Assembly: GCF_019656015.1 (NCBI RefSeq)
Contig: NZ_BPKW01000010.1
Location: 20,343-84,342 of the forward strand
Origin: Leuconostoc inhae
GTDB taxonomy: Bacteria > Bacillota > Bacilli > Lactobacillales > Lactobacillaceae
Direction of reading: 5' to 3'
Length of the DNA stretch: 64,000 nucleotides
Position numbers and translations under genes: made by a program
The notes under the pieces: model-generated
What the model saw: the letters and a program-made list of their open reading frames with translations, nothing else
Databases searched by the model: none
Told to the model about the DNA's origin: nothing
In this document: positions 28,525-37,133 of the stretch, in pieces
Layout: every line of letters begins with the position of its first letter
Numbering within the stretch: the first letter of the stretch is position 1

Positions 28525-28608
28525 TTTTAAAAATAAATCGTCTAGTTATTGGTAAGATGATTTATTTGTACATACAGCATAGCAGTGATTGAAGGGCGTT
28601 AATTATTT

Positions 28609-29049
28609 ATGATGAAAATCAATGTTTTATATACCTCAACTGAGGGAAATACACAATCTTTTGTGGAAAAATTACAAGCAGTGGCTGAAAAAAATAGTGA
28701 TATACTTGAAGCACGTATGATTGGTGATGAGACAGAGTATGCAAATGAGACAGAACCCTATGTCGCTATTGTTCCTACGTATTTGAATGGGGGAACAGGA
28801 ACTGGTCCTGAAGTGACGGAAATTTTCACTAACGCTTTAGGAGATTACATATCATTTGGACGTAATAGCCAGTATTTAAAAGGTGTTGTTGGATCAGGAA
28901 ATCGTAATTTCAATGTACAATTCAATTTAACAGCGTTACGTTATGCCGACAAGTTTAATGTACCAATGATATTTGCTTATGAACTACGTGGTAGCATATT
29001 TGATGCAGAAAAAGCCTATCACTTAATAAAACCTTTATTTGGAGAATAA
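28609..29049 (+). CDS. nrdI: Flavodoxin-like protein NrdI
   Basis: The protein has 146 residues with the flavin phosphate loop YTSTEGNTQSFVEKL and the GSGNRNFN phrase typical of NrdI. NrdI supplies the oxidant that assembles the manganese-tyrosyl radical cofactor of NrdF. It ends five bases before nrdF. In many genomes it lies between nrdH and nrdE; here it lies between nrdE and nrdF. Confidence 0.95.
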   Translation: MMKINVLYTSTEGNTQSFVEKLQAVAEKNSDILEARMIGDETEYANETEPYVAIVPTYLNGGTGTGPEVTEIFTNALGDYISFGRNSQYLKGVVGSGNRNFNVQFNLTALRYADKFNVPMIFAYELRGSIFDAEKAYHLIKPLFGE

Positions 29050-29054
29050 AACCC

Positions 29055-30032
29055 ATGGAACATTTAAAAGATAACTCATATACAGCGATTAACTGGAATA
29101 CAATTGAAGATGAACTCGACAAGGCAACCTGGGAAAAATTGACACAACAATTTTGGCTCGATACACGTATTCCAATTTCCAACGATTTGAAAACATGGCG
29201 TGGTAATATGTCAGATCAAGAACGCAAAACGATGAATTTGGTGTTTGGTGGACTAACAACTTTGGATACATTGCAATCGCAAGATGGCATGGCACAATTA
29301 AAATTAGATGTTGTCAATCAAAAAGAAGAGGCTGTGCTGAATAATATTCAGTTTATGGAATCTGTTCATGCTAAATCCTATTCATCTATCTTTGAAACGC
29401 TGAATGAAAAAACAGAAATTGAAGCTATTTTTGATTGGGCTGATACGAATGAATTCTTGCAATACAAGGCTAATCGTATTAACGGCATTTATCGGACTGG
29501 ATCACCATTGCAAAAGAAGATAGCATCAGTCTTTTTGGAAACATTTTTGTTTTATTCTGGCTTTTATACACCGTTATATTTTCTAGGTCACAACAAGATG
29601 TTAAATGTTGCAGAAATCATTAAATTAATCATACGTGACGAATCTGTTCATGGGACATATATTGGTTATAAATTTCAAATTGGTTTTAACCAACTGCCAG
29701 CAGAAGAAAAAAATGAATTACAAAGTTGGATGTATGATTTACTTTATGAATTATACGAAAATGAAGAAAAATATACACATGAATTGTATGATGATTTAGG
29801 ATGGACAGAGCAAGTATTAACATTCCTACGTTATAATGCTAATAAGGCGCTAATGAACTTAGGGCAAGAGCCAATGTTTCCAGATGGTGCGGATGATGTC
29901 AACCCGGTTGTTATGAATGGCATTTCAACCTCAACGGCTAATCATGATTTTTTCTCTGGTGTGGGTAATGGTTATTTACTTGGTGCAGTTGAAGCTATGG
30001 AAGAAGACGATTATAATATTAGCAATAACTGA
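29055..30032 (+). CDS. nrdF: Ribonucleotide reductase class Ib, beta subunit
   Basis: The protein has 325 residues. The metal-ligand phrases NIQFMESVHAKSYSSIFETL and IIRDESVHGTYIGYKF are present. It carries the di-metal tyrosyl radical that is passed to NrdE. It closes the nrdH-nrdE-nrdI-nrdF cluster and is followed by a perfect bidirectional terminator. Confidence 0.97.
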   Translation: MEHLKDNSYTAINWNTIEDELDKATWEKLTQQFWLDTRIPISNDLKTWRGNMSDQERKTMNLVFGGLTTLDTLQSQDGMAQLKLDVVNQKEEAVLNNIQFMESVHAKSYSSIFETLNEKTEIEAIFDWADTNEFLQYKANRINGIYRTGSPLQKKIASVFLETFLFYSGFYTPLYFLGHNKMLNVAEIIKLIIRDESVHGTYIGYKFQIGFNQLPAEEKNELQSWMYDLLYELYENEEKYTHELYDDLGWTEQVLTFLRYNANKALMNLGQEPMFPDGADDVNPVVMNGISTSTANHDFFSGVGNGYLLGAVEAMEEDDYNISNN

Positions 30033-30042
30033 ATACAAAATA

Positions 30043-30087
30043 AAACCTCTTAATATCATTATTTAATGATATTAAGAGGTTTTTTTA
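30043..30087. terminator. Bidirectional terminator between nrdF and the PAP2 gene
   Basis: A perfect stem of about 19 bp built on AAACCTCTTAATATCATTA, followed by T7 on plus and T-rich on minus. Confidence 0.92.
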
Positions 30088-30753
30088 TATTTCATCGTGT
30101 CTAAATAATGCAATGTTATGTTGTAAAAATATCGCTAGTTTTGGGTACAGAGAGGCACAAAGAACAACCCAGCTATAGGCGAACAAAACTGCTGCAATGG
30201 TGTCGCTGAAAAAATGAGCGTTGAAATAAATGCGACTTAGTATGGTCATCAGTCCTATTGTGATGGTAATCCAGTTAATTATTACCTGCGTGTAGGTAGA
30301 ATTTATGTTAGGAGTTACTAGAATTGCCATAATGAATATAACAATAAACAATCCAAAGACATGCGTGCTTGGAAACGAAGACGAACTGTCAGCCAATAGG
30401 TGGCCTACTGGCCGTGTACGGCCTACAATAACTCTTATTATGGCTATCACGGCATCACCTGATATAATAGTGGCAATGGTCCAAATAGCGGGGATGTGTA
30501 ATTTAGCAATAATAAGAACACCGGCTAAAATAAGTATGTAAACAACATCAACTACAGGATTACCCAGAAAAGTGGCGATAGCCATCACGACGTCACCATA
30601 GCCGGTTTGTATATTGGCAACCCAACTGTGTATGCTATTATCAAGCATGACTGGTATAATGACATTAAATTTAATCAAAATGGCTAAGACAACAGCAATG
30701 ATAGAACTAATAATTGCTTGCCGGCGTTGTTTGTTTGTAATAGATACGATCAT
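30085..30753 (-). CDS. PAP2 family membrane phosphatase
   Basis: The protein has 222 residues and about six membrane segments. The three acid phosphatase motifs are RVIVGRTRP, FPSTH and SRIYFNAHFFSD, all with their catalytic residues. Relatives remove phosphate from phosphatidic acid, phosphatidylglycerol phosphate or undecaprenyl diphosphate. Which lipid is used here is unknown. It is convergent with nrdF. Confidence 0.9.
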   Translation of the reverse strand: MIVSITNKQRRQAIISSIIAVVLAILIKFNVIIPVMLDNSIHSWVANIQTGYGDVVMAIATFLGNPVVDVVYILILAGVLIIAKLHIPAIWTIATIISGDAVIAIIRVIVGRTRPVGHLLADSSSSFPSTHVFGLFIVIFIMAILVTPNINSTYTQVIINWITITIGLMTILSRIYFNAHFFSDTIAAVLFAYSWVVLCASLYPKLAIFLQHNIALFRHDEI

Positions 30754-30941
30754 AATTGTACGACTCCAAATGCGGATTTTTACCTTACTCTAGTATAATG
30801 AAAGATACTGATATAAACAAGGTTATTGGCGTAGCAAATAAATAATATTCTACTTATTTAGATTGTAAATTCAAAATTTGTTGTTAACGATTGTTAATTA
30901 CGCAGTAAAATGATGTCATTATAAGAATTTGAAGAAAGGGG

Positions 30942-30970
30942 TTGTCAACCGTGCTGAAATTTGATATGAT
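30942..30970 (+). promoter_or_regulatory. Promoter of the tRNA-Tyr/tRNA-Gln unit
   Basis: TTGTCA at 30942-30947, a 17-base spacer and TATGAT at 30965-30970, 20 bases before tRNA-Tyr. Confidence 0.75.
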
Positions 30971-30990
30971 TATATAGTTGTTTGAGATAT

Positions 30991-31073
30991 GGGAGTGTAG
31001 CGAAGTCTGGCTAAACGCGACGGACTGTAACTCCGTTCCTTCGGGTTCGTAGGTTCGAATCCTACCGCTCCCA
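30991..31073 (+). tRNA. tRNA-Tyr(GTA)
   Basis: The acceptor GGGAGTG pairs with CGCTCCC, the anticodon stem ACGGA/TCCGT encloses GTA at 31027-31029, and a long variable arm marks a class II tRNA. Discriminator A at 31073; CCA is not encoded. Confidence 0.97.
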
Positions 31074-31112
31074 TAGCCGATTTAATAGTTAACGGCTAAA
31101 AAGATTAACTAT

Positions 31113-31184
31113 TGCCCCTTCGCCAAGTGGTAAGGCAGTGGTTTTTGGTACCGCTATGCGCTGGTTCGAATCCAGCAGGGGCAA
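31113..31184 (+). tRNA. tRNA-Gln(TTG)
   Basis: The acceptor TGCCCCT pairs with AGGGGCA; the anticodon stem GTGGT/ACCGC encloses TTG at 31145-31147. It is cotranscribed with tRNA-Tyr. CCA is not encoded. Confidence 0.97.
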
Positions 31185-31197
31185 TATAGGTAATTAG

Positions 31198-31221
31198 AAA
31201 AGAGCTGAAAGGCTCTTTTTT
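31198..31221 (+). terminator. Terminator of the tRNA unit
   Basis: AAGAGC and GCTCTT around a 6-base loop, then T6, 14 bases after tRNA-Gln. Confidence 0.85.
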
Positions 31222-31241
31222 AGTTTTGTCAACTACAACAT

Positions 31242-31291
31242 AAAAACCCGTTAACTTGGACATAATCAAATGTTCAAGTTAACGGGTTTTT
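31242..31291 (-). terminator. Terminator of gpmA
   Basis: A perfect 17-bp stem with AAAAACCCGTTAACTTG as its arm and a 16-base loop, four bases past the gpmA stop; it can work on both strands. Confidence 0.9.
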
Positions 31292-31294
31292 ATG

Positions 31295-32008
31295 TTACTT
31301 ACTTAATGTTTTCTTAGAAATAACTTCTAAATTATTGTCTAAATCGTACACCAAAGGTTGTCCGTTTGCAATTTCAAGATTTAAGATGTCGTCATCTGAA
31401 ATATGTTCAAGATGCTTTGCTAAGGCACGCAATGAATTGCCATGAGCAGCAATAACAACGTTTTTGCCAGCTTTTAAATCTTTTGAAATGTCAGATTCCC
31501 AAAATGGCAAAACACGTTCCAAAGTAATTTTCAAATTTTCACCTAAAGGTAGTTCGCCTTCAGGCACATCGGCATAACGACGATCAAAAGCAGGGTAAGT
31601 TTTTCCTTGTACTTCAACAGTTTCGTCATAACTGTCCAGCAATGGAGGTAATACGTCGTATGAACGACGCCAGATGTGAACTTGTTCGTCACCCCATTTT
31701 TCGGCTGCTTCAGCTTTGTTTTGTCCTTGTAAAGCACCATAATGACGTTCATTCAAACGCCATGACTTAGCTTCAGGGATGAACAATTGTCCAGCCTCCT
31801 CTAATGCGAGGTGCAATGTTGTAATTGCACGTGTCAAAACTGATGTGTATGCTTGATCGAACTGGATGCCTTCAGACGCTAATAGCTCACCAGCTTCTTT
31901 AGCTTGGGCAACACCTTTATCTGATAACTTTGTGTCAACCCAACCGTTGAACAAATTTAATGCGTTCCATTCACTTTGACCGTGACGGATTAATACTAAC
32001 TTAGCCAT
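31295..32008 (-). CDS. gpmA: 2,3-bisphosphoglycerate-dependent phosphoglycerate mutase
   Basis: The protein has 237 residues. The phosphohistidine is in [11 protein letters not shown], the active-site loop is [12 protein letters not shown] and the second histidine is in AAHGNSLR. It interconverts 3- and 2-phosphoglycerate in lower glycolysis, just before enolase (eno at 48534). The start follows TAAGGAG, and the minus-strand extended -10 at 32050-32058 drives it. Confidence 0.97.
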   Translation of the reverse strand: MAKLVLIRHGQSEWNALNLFNGWVDTKLSDKGVAQAKEAGELLASEGIQFDQAYTSVLTRAITTLHLALEEAGQLFIPEAKSWRLNERHYGALQGQNKAEAAEKWGDEQVHIWRRSYDVLPPLLDSYDETVEVQGKTYPAFDRRYADVPEGELPLGENLKITLERVLPFWESDISKDLKAGKNVVIAAHGNSLRALAKHLEHISDDDILNLEIANGQPLVYDLDNNLEVISKKTLSK

Positions 32009-32049
32009 GTATTCTAAACTCCTTAGTTTGTGTTTAATCTAACAATTAT

Positions 32050-32058
32050 ATTATACCA
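32050..32058 (-). promoter_or_regulatory. Extended -10 promoter of gpmA
   Basis: TGGTATAAT on minus, about 40 bases ahead of the start codon; the -35 is weak. Confidence 0.6.
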
Positions 32059-32075
32059 CGAAAAGAGGACACAAA

Positions 32076-32096
32076 AAAACTCGCCTAAGCGAGTTT
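32076..32096 (-). terminator. Terminator of the cold shock gene
   Basis: AAAACTCGC and GCGAGTTTT arms around CTAA with a T-run on minus. Confidence 0.87.
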
Positions 32097-32117
32097 TCAA
32101 AGTATCAGAACTTAATC

Positions 32118-32318
32118 TTACAACTTTGTGATGTTAGCAGCTTGCAAACCGCGGTCTGATGTTTCAACTTCGAATTCAACAGCTTGACCTTCTTCAAGAG
32201 TCTTGAAGCCGTCACCTTGGATAGCTGAGAAGTGTGCAAATACATCTTCTCCGTTTTCACGAGTTACGAAACCGTAACCCTTTTCTCCGTTAAACCACTT
32301 TACTGTGCCTTTTTCCAT
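32118..32318 (-). CDS. Cold shock protein, CspA family
   Basis: The protein has 66 residues, a single cold shock domain with the RNA-binding motifs KGYGFV and DVFAHF. It acts as an RNA chaperone in the cytosol. The leader is about 110 bases, as is common for cold shock genes whose mRNA folding responds to temperature. AAAGGAGAAAC precedes the start. Confidence 0.96.
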   Translation of the reverse strand: MEKGTVKWFNGEKGYGFVTRENGEDVFAHFSAIQGDGFKTLEEGQAVEFEVETSDRGLQAANITKL

Positions 32319-32436
32319 GATATGTTTCTCCTTTGGTGTGCTCCACCAATAATTTTATTTTGTAACTTAAATAATTGGTACTTGAGCGCCTTCCGAGAAA
32401 AACAAATCAAAATCAAAAACTTTTATTACAAGACCT

Positions 32437-32464
32437 AGTTTACCATACTGGTGAAAATAAGCAA
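32437..32464 (-). promoter_or_regulatory. Promoter of the cold shock gene
   Basis: On minus, TTGCTT (32464-32459), a 16-base spacer and TAAACT (32442-32437) with an extended TGG. Transcription would start near 32430. Confidence 0.6.
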
Positions 32465-32581
32465 GCGAAATAATCAAAAATAATAAATATGGACCAATAA
32501 TAAAGGAATAGGGTACTTATTTGGTGTTAAAAATGCCAAATAAGATAGTTTGTTATCAAGTATTTGATTAAACTGTATAAC

Positions 32582-32610
32582 TTGACAAGATGCTTTATTA
32601 ACGATAAAAT
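32582..32610 (+). promoter_or_regulatory. Promoter of tRNA-Leu
   Basis: TTGACA at 32582-32587, a 17-base spacer and TAAAAT at 32605-32610, 28 bases before the tRNA. Confidence 0.8.
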
Positions 32611-32637
32611 TGTATAGTTGTCAATATAGATAAACAT

Positions 32638-32722
32638 GCAGCCGTGGCGGAATTGGCAGACGCGCAGGATTAAGGATCCTGTGCCCGTTAAGGGCGTGCG
32701 GGTTCGACTCCCGCCAGCTGCA
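32638..32722 (+). tRNA. tRNA-Leu(AAG)
   Basis: A class II tRNA with anticodon stem CAGGA/TCCTG and loop TTAAGGA, so the anticodon is AAG at 32672-32674, presumably read as inosine. The T arm GCGGG/CCCGC is normal. The acceptor pairs GCAGCCG with CAGCTGC and has a C-A mismatch at the 6-67 pair. CCA is not encoded. A gene-poor stretch begins directly after it. Confidence 0.93.
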
Positions 32723-33015
32723 TAATCACATTTCATGGTGTTGCATAGGGTTTCAAAAACCTTATGTAGCGCCTTTTCTTATGGAAAACGTTGCCCTGTG
32801 TTTCATAGCATTTCACACAAATAGACACAAGAAAACCACGACCCTTAGGAGGAGAGTGGTTGTTAAGATTTATCAAAGTTATCCGAGAAAAGACAATAGT
32901 ATTTTATAATAGTAGCTATGGTTATGAGCGTAATTAACTGATAGTCATTGAAAAAGCACGGATGGAATTGTATACCCCTAGGCAAATAAACGTGCATAAG
33001 CTAGGGAGAAATACA

Positions 33016-33198
33016 ATGAAGTTTGTGTCTAGCGTTGTTATATGGGTTTTAGAGTTGTTGCCACCGTGGATATTAAAACTCACGGCTTATAACTTAGTTA
33101 TTTGTACAAATCTAATTTTGATTAGGTTTGTTTATCTGATAATAAAAAATCCCCTGAATATCGGAATGATAATCAAAGGAATTTTTAAACTAATATGA
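33016..33198 (+). CDS. Small hydrophobic membrane protein, unknown
   Basis: The product has 60 residues. An AGGGAG site lies 8 bases before the ATG, so this start is better than the upstream in-frame ATG at 32962. Two hydrophobic segments (SSVVIWVLELLPPWILKL and LVICTNLILIRFVYLII) suggest a membrane peptide. No family was recognised. It lies in the gene-poor region after tRNA-Leu and is followed by a hairpin at 33211-33232 (AACAAGGG/CCCTTGTT). It could be a toxin or holin-like peptide, but nothing seen proves that. Confidence 0.45.
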   Translation: MKFVSSVVIWVLELLPPWILKLTAYNLVICTNLILIRFVYLIIKNPLNIGMIIKGIFKLI

Positions 33199-33342
33199 CG
33201 CGCATAAGCTAACAAGGGTTGCACCCCTTGTTGGTGTACATAAATTATACAACGTTGGAACGATAGGACGGAACTGTCTTAACTTTTTCTTAACATTTAA
33301 ACCAAGTTCTTTAAATAGAGCGTGGCTTTCTATAGGACTGAA

Positions 33343-33753
33343 TTACTTTGTTTCACAATCAATAATGAACTTTGCAAAATCATCTAGGTTGCCTTTAAAT
33401 GATTTGACGTTATCTAGAAAATAGAAAGTAGATGTCAGATCAAAATTTTCTATTTCATTATTGACATCTAAAATATATATTCTTTTCTTTAGAGCAGTGG
33501 CAATACCAAATTCAATATTAGATCCTTTACCACTTGGAAAGATAAAGACAAGAAAGTCTGATTGCTGAACTCCTTGTAACTCTTCGTTAGCAATCCTATG
33601 TAATCGGTCAATAGAATCAGCTTTTTTATTGACTGTCCAATCGTAGGTGCGCATACATGATTGGTTTTCTAGCCTATCAGCCAAATTATTAATTAATCTT
33701 GAATATTTAAAAGAACCAGCAATAGAAAATTTTGTTTTGTTATTTTGAGACAT
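33343..33753 (-). CDS. Nucleoside 2-deoxyribosyltransferase-like protein
   Basis: The protein has 136 residues from the ATG with AAGGA at proper distance. The Rossmann-like pattern QQSDFLVFIFPSGKGSNIEF, then GIATALKKRIYIL, resembles the nucleoside 2-deoxyribosyltransferase fold, where the glutamate of the (S/N)-x-E-x-G phrase is catalytic. Enzymes of this group exchange bases on deoxyribosides, but short relatives of unknown function also occur in islands and defence loci. Exact substrate is unknown. Confidence 0.6.
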   Translation of the reverse strand: MSQNNKTKFSIAGSFKYSRLINNLADRLENQSCMRTYDWTVNKKADSIDRLHRIANEELQGVQQSDFLVFIFPSGKGSNIEFGIATALKKRIYILDVNNEIENFDLTSTFYFLDNVKSFKGNLDDFAKFIIDCETK

Positions 33754-33838
33754 ATCATTTTCCTTGAACAATATTATATCAATAGATAATACCTTGATTC
33801 TTGTGCTGAAAGTTTAGTTTAAAAAGAACACTGAAATT

Positions 33839-34194
33839 GATAAGTATGTGGCGAACAGCAATCATAATAAGTAGGGCACTAATAATAATTTGACGCGGCG
33901 CTTGTCCAAAATATATTTAATACTAATTGAGCATACATGAAAATATACAAGGCTTGACGGTTGTTTGTTACAAAATTTAGATTAGCACAATAAATACCTA
34001 GTAAAATATAAAGTAATCCCCATGCAGGTCCAAAAAGCCATTTTGGTGGCGCTAGTGGTGGTAAATTCAACCCATCATATATGGTGCCTATTGACACACC
34101 ACGGATCCACGACACACGCAACGATGATAATGTGCCAAGAGCTAGAATAACGGCAATAAATAATATGGCTTTGATTGTGACAGAATATTTTTTC
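33839..34194 (-). pseudogene. TspO/MBR family protein, broken
   Basis: The minus-strand frame reads KAILFIAVILALGTL, then LNLPPLAPPKWLFGPAWGLL and YAQLVLNIFW, clear TspO signatures. No ATG, GTG or TTG opens the first 22 codons, a TGA stands before them, and after LNIFWT the frame ends; the next frame continues with FGQAPRQIIISALLIM. The rest of the normal 155-residue protein is missing. A frameshift and 3' loss make it a pseudogene. Confidence 0.7.
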
Positions 34195-34287
34195 GTGTTA
34201 AACCGCCTTTGTTTTCTATATCAAAGTTTGTTTTTAGTTTATGACAAATTGCAATGTAACAAACATGCCAAATCAAATGGAAATTAT

Positions 34288-35142
34288 TTATTTTGAAAGT
34301 GTTTTATATGTCGCTCGGGATAAGGCATTCACGTAATCAATGCCAGCGTCTTGTGTATGGCCGCCGTTTGACAGTATGGCGATTGTATAATTAACGTTAT
34401 CATTTTTTACATGTCCGATGCTATTAACAATTGCATTTTGGTAGTTATCATTAAGCGGTAACCAACCGTTTTTAAGTTCTACTACGGTGTCATCGCTAAC
34501 GCCAGTGGATATACCCCAATCTTGATCTTCATTCACATGATTCATTAAGTTAATAATATAATTGCTGTCTGATTGAGATATTATTTTATGGCGATAAAAC
34601 AGTTCATTTAATAATTTCAACTGATCTGTTGCTGTTGTTTGAGTCAATCCCCAAGTTTGATTAATGTTAGAATTTTTCATATCTAGTTTTTGGAATAATT
34701 TAGGAAACTGATAAATACCACCGAGTGACACCGTCATTTCAGTAGTGGCGTCATTGTCTGAGTCTTCAATCATTTGTGTTGCTAATATTTTGTCATCGTC
34801 GGTTAGTTCACCGAGAGACATTTTATACGTGAGAATAAATACTTTGATGATGCTAGCAGTGGGATACTTGTTTTTAGAACCATGGGTAAATTTATATACT
34901 TTACCTGTTTTTTTGTCATAAACTGCAATTTGAGCGTTTTTTATATCATCTGTATCGACTTTGGACCATGTACGTTGTAATTGTCGATTTAAATTAGTGG
35001 CTGTTGTTTTATTATTATGAGTTGTTTGCTGATCGTAATTTGTAGAGGCACCTAGCACAAGTGCAACAACAATAATGACAGCGGCGATGGCTAATTTTTG
35101 TTTGTCAAGCATCAGTACTTTTTTAATTTTTCTAATATTCAT
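34288..35142 (-). CDS. Class A beta-lactamase-fold serine hydrolase, membrane-anchored
   Basis: The protein has 284 residues. An N-terminal membrane segment (LAIAAVIIVVALVLGAS, about residues 17-33) anchors an extracellular domain. The active-site set is SIIK (nucleophile serine), SDN and KNG in place of the usual K-T/S-G. Such proteins in lactic acid bacteria may act on cell wall peptides instead of giving drug resistance. Neither the ATG at 35142 nor the one at 35112 has a good ribosome site. A 12-bp inverted repeat lies 34 bases upstream. Confidence 0.8.
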   Translation of the reverse strand: MNIRKIKKVLMLDKQKLAIAAVIIVVALVLGASTNYDQQTTHNNKTTATNLNRQLQRTWSKVDTDDIKNAQIAVYDKKTGKVYKFTHGSKNKYPTASIIKVFILTYKMSLGELTDDDKILATQMIEDSDNDATTEMTVSLGGIYQFPKLFQKLDMKNSNINQTWGLTQTTATDQLKLLNELFYRHKIISQSDSNYIINLMNHVNEDQDWGISTGVSDDTVVELKNGWLPLNDNYQNAIVNSIGHVKNDNVNYTIAILSNGGHTQDAGIDYVNALSRATYKTLSK

Positions 35143-35455
35143 GAGGACGGGCCATGGTTTCTTGATTTGAGATTGCTGTATTAATCGTTTTCACTAAATC
35201 GATTAATACAGGTACCGTTAATGTACCATATTCACCATGTTTACGTCAGCTAAATAACTTTGTAACACATACAAGTTACTTTGTTCTCTTGTTCATTATT
35301 TTTAACTTATAGTTTTATTTAAGATATTAAACGCCACAAAAATAAAGTAGCCTAAATACATTTCTGTGATTAGGCTACTTATGACAATAACACAATAAAT
35401 CTGTCACTTTTTTAAAGAAAGCATTCAGTGTCTATGAAAATAGGCGAGGTTTTCC
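35143..35455. promoter_or_regulatory. Gene-free region with two long inverted repeats
   Basis: CTGTATTAATCG (35176-35187) pairs perfectly with CGATTAATACAG (35200-35211), 12 bp with a 12-base loop; it lies just upstream of the hydrolase gene and may be an operator. AAGTAGCCTAA (35345-35355) pairs perfectly with TTAGGCTACTT (35370-35380), 11 bp; without a T-run it is a weak terminator candidate for the minus-strand gene at 35456. Confidence 0.5.
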
Positions 35456-36496
35456 TTATTCTGTGATTAGTTTTTTAACTTGTTTAAATTTAGGGTCGCC
35501 CTTATATTGTGTATATAATGAGCTCAAACTTTTGGTGCCAACGGTTTCAGCACCAGCGTCTTGTTCCACACCTGATACGCGTGTGCCTTGATTTTTGTAA
35601 GTAATTGCATCACCAGAAATTGTGAAGTAACCTTGCTTATAAGTTGTATTATCAATATTGCTAGGGACGTTATTCAACTTCACGATGTTTTTGACACCAT
35701 CTAATGAAATGACGACGCCTGAAAAGGTCACATCCGTAATTTTGCCATTGTTTACATCGACGTGTGTTGAATCAAATGCATTACTTGTGACATTTGATTT
35801 GCCTGATAAAATTGTGTCGACAGTTAGGTCACCATAATCAGATACAAATCCTGAAGGTAGACCTAAGAGTGCCAGGGCTTGTTTGTCGATATTAGATAAT
35901 GCATTAATTGCGCTTGTATCAGTTGTTGATACTTCCTTTTGAAGGGTGTATATATTTTCTTCACCAAATTGTTGACCAGAATAAATTCTATCTTGCGAAC
36001 TGTCAGATGAACCACTAAAAGTCACATTTTTTGGAATAAAGTAAAGTGGAACTGACATAGATGCACCCTCTGTTGGTAAGGGATCAGCGCCTATCTCTGC
36101 TTTTAACATGCTATCTTCGATTTTGGCTTTATCAAGATACACTTTTCCTTTTGGTACAGTTTGTCCAGAACTTGAACGAGACAGTAAACCTGTTCTGCTA
36201 AAAACAAAAGTATCGCCGGCTGGGTTTGACCATGTGCCGCTAACGCTTGAAAAATTGTTCGCCTTGATTTGCGTTAAATTCATACCAATGTTATTTTTTG
36301 TTGCAGTTGAGGATGATGATTTAATGGTTTCACTTGACGTGCTGGTGCTTTTTGATCGGGTTGCCGGCTTTTTTGCCTGTTGTGCCTTTTTACTGCTGTG
36401 CTGTGTCGGCATTTGATTTACTGCTGCATAAACTCCTACAACGCCCAAACTTAAGACAACTGCACCAGAGATTAACCATGTTAGTTTTCTGTTCAT
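35456..36496 (-). CDS. Secreted or anchored surface protein with Ser/Thr-rich linker
   Basis: The protein has 346 residues. It has a signal or anchor segment (LTWLISGAVVLSLGVVGVYA, residues 4-23), a serine/threonine/lysine-rich linker to about residue 70, and then a domain starting MNLTQIKANNFSSVSGTW. That phrase resembles a small repeat domain (DUF6287-like) found in lactic acid bacterial surface proteins. No catalytic motif was recognised. The open frame extends 15 codons upstream, but AAAGGAAAAAATT is the ribosome site for this ATG, and the extension runs into the terminator of the upstream gene. Confidence 0.75.
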   Translation of the reverse strand: MNRKLTWLISGAVVLSLGVVGVYAAVNQMPTQHSSKKAQQAKKPATRSKSTSTSSETIKSSSSTATKNNIGMNLTQIKANNFSSVSGTWSNPAGDTFVFSRTGLLSRSSSGQTVPKGKVYLDKAKIEDSMLKAEIGADPLPTEGASMSVPLYFIPKNVTFSGSSDSSQDRIYSGQQFGEENIYTLQKEVSTTDTSAINALSNIDKQALALLGLPSGFVSDYGDLTVDTILSGKSNVTSNAFDSTHVDVNNGKITDVTFSGVVISLDGVKNIVKLNNVPSNIDNTTYKQGYFTISGDAITYKNQGTRVSGVEQDAGAETVGTKSLSSLYTQYKGDPKFKQVKKLITE

Positions 36497-36522
36497 AATT
36501 TTTTCCTTTGTGACGTAATCGT

Positions 36523-36570
36523 AAAAAAAGGCCAGAGACACGTTAATAATCGTCTTCTTTGGCCTTTTTT
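36523..36570 (-). terminator. Terminator between the two minus-strand genes
   Basis: AAAAAAAGGCCA and TGGCCTTTTTT arms with a 25-base loop; the T-run works on both strands. Confidence 0.75.
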
Positions 36571-36608
36571 GCAGTATGAGTGTGTTGTTATTGGCAAGTT
36601 AGAATTTA

Positions 36609-37133
36609 CTAATTGTTACGCAAGCCATCAACGATTGTTTGAGCATTCTCTTGAGAATGTTTTCTAACGTTTCTATCATCGTAAAACTTTGCAATTTCTG
36701 CTAACACTTGTTCTTCGAACTCGGCAACGTGATTAGCTTCAAAAAATGGTAAATAAACTCGCTTTTCGACACCATTTCGTTCGTAAGCAAAAACTGTGAT
36801 AATACCACTACCGAAAATGCCTACACCAATAAGTGCAAGAACAATACCTACTAGTGGAGAACTTGATAGTGCCATAAGACCACCAATTGCAATTATTAAT
36901 CCTAAAAATATACGGCCAATTTTAAACTCTTTGTTCGAAGAAACGTTTGAAACATTTCCTAAAGGTGATGAATCTTTTGTCATTCCTGCTGGAATCATTC
37001 CGAATAAAATCGTGTTTTGCATCTTTATCTTTAAAAATCCATCTGGTGATACGTACATATTTCCTTTTATCCAAGGGGTAACAAGACTTACAGCAAAGTC
37101 TTTGTTAGTAGAAGTTTGAATTGATTCAACCAT
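36609..37133 (-). CDS. Membrane protein of unknown function
   Basis: The protein has 174 residues. A soluble N-terminal part (residues 1-90, rich in beta-type sequence) is followed by two membrane segments (IFLGLIIAIGGLMAL and VGIVLALIGVGIFGSGII) and a charged C-terminal part. AGGAGA is placed 9 bases before this ATG; the open frame upstream to 37205 has no ribosome site. It is not a family I can name. Confidence 0.65.
   Translation of the reverse strand: MVESIQTSTNKDFAVSLVTPWIKGNMYVSPDGFLKIKMQNTILFGMIPAGMTKDSSPLGNVSNVSSNKEFKIGRIFLGLIIAIGGLMALSSSPLVGIVLALIGVGIFGSGIITVFAYERNGVEKRVYLPFFEANHVAEFEEQVLAEIAKFYDDRNVRKHSQENAQTIVDGLRNN

Larger units (their letters stand above)
32723..34194. mobile_element. 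Possible decayed island next to tRNA-Leu
   Basis: The 3' end of this tRNA-Leu is a common type of integration site. The sequence after it has inverted repeats (CATAGGGTTT with AAACCTTATG at 32744-32766; AACCAC with GTGGTT around 32834-32860), low gene density, an orphan small membrane protein, a deoxyribosyltransferase-like gene and a broken tspO. No integrase and no second copy of the tRNA end were found, so this is an inference from context. Confidence 0.35.
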
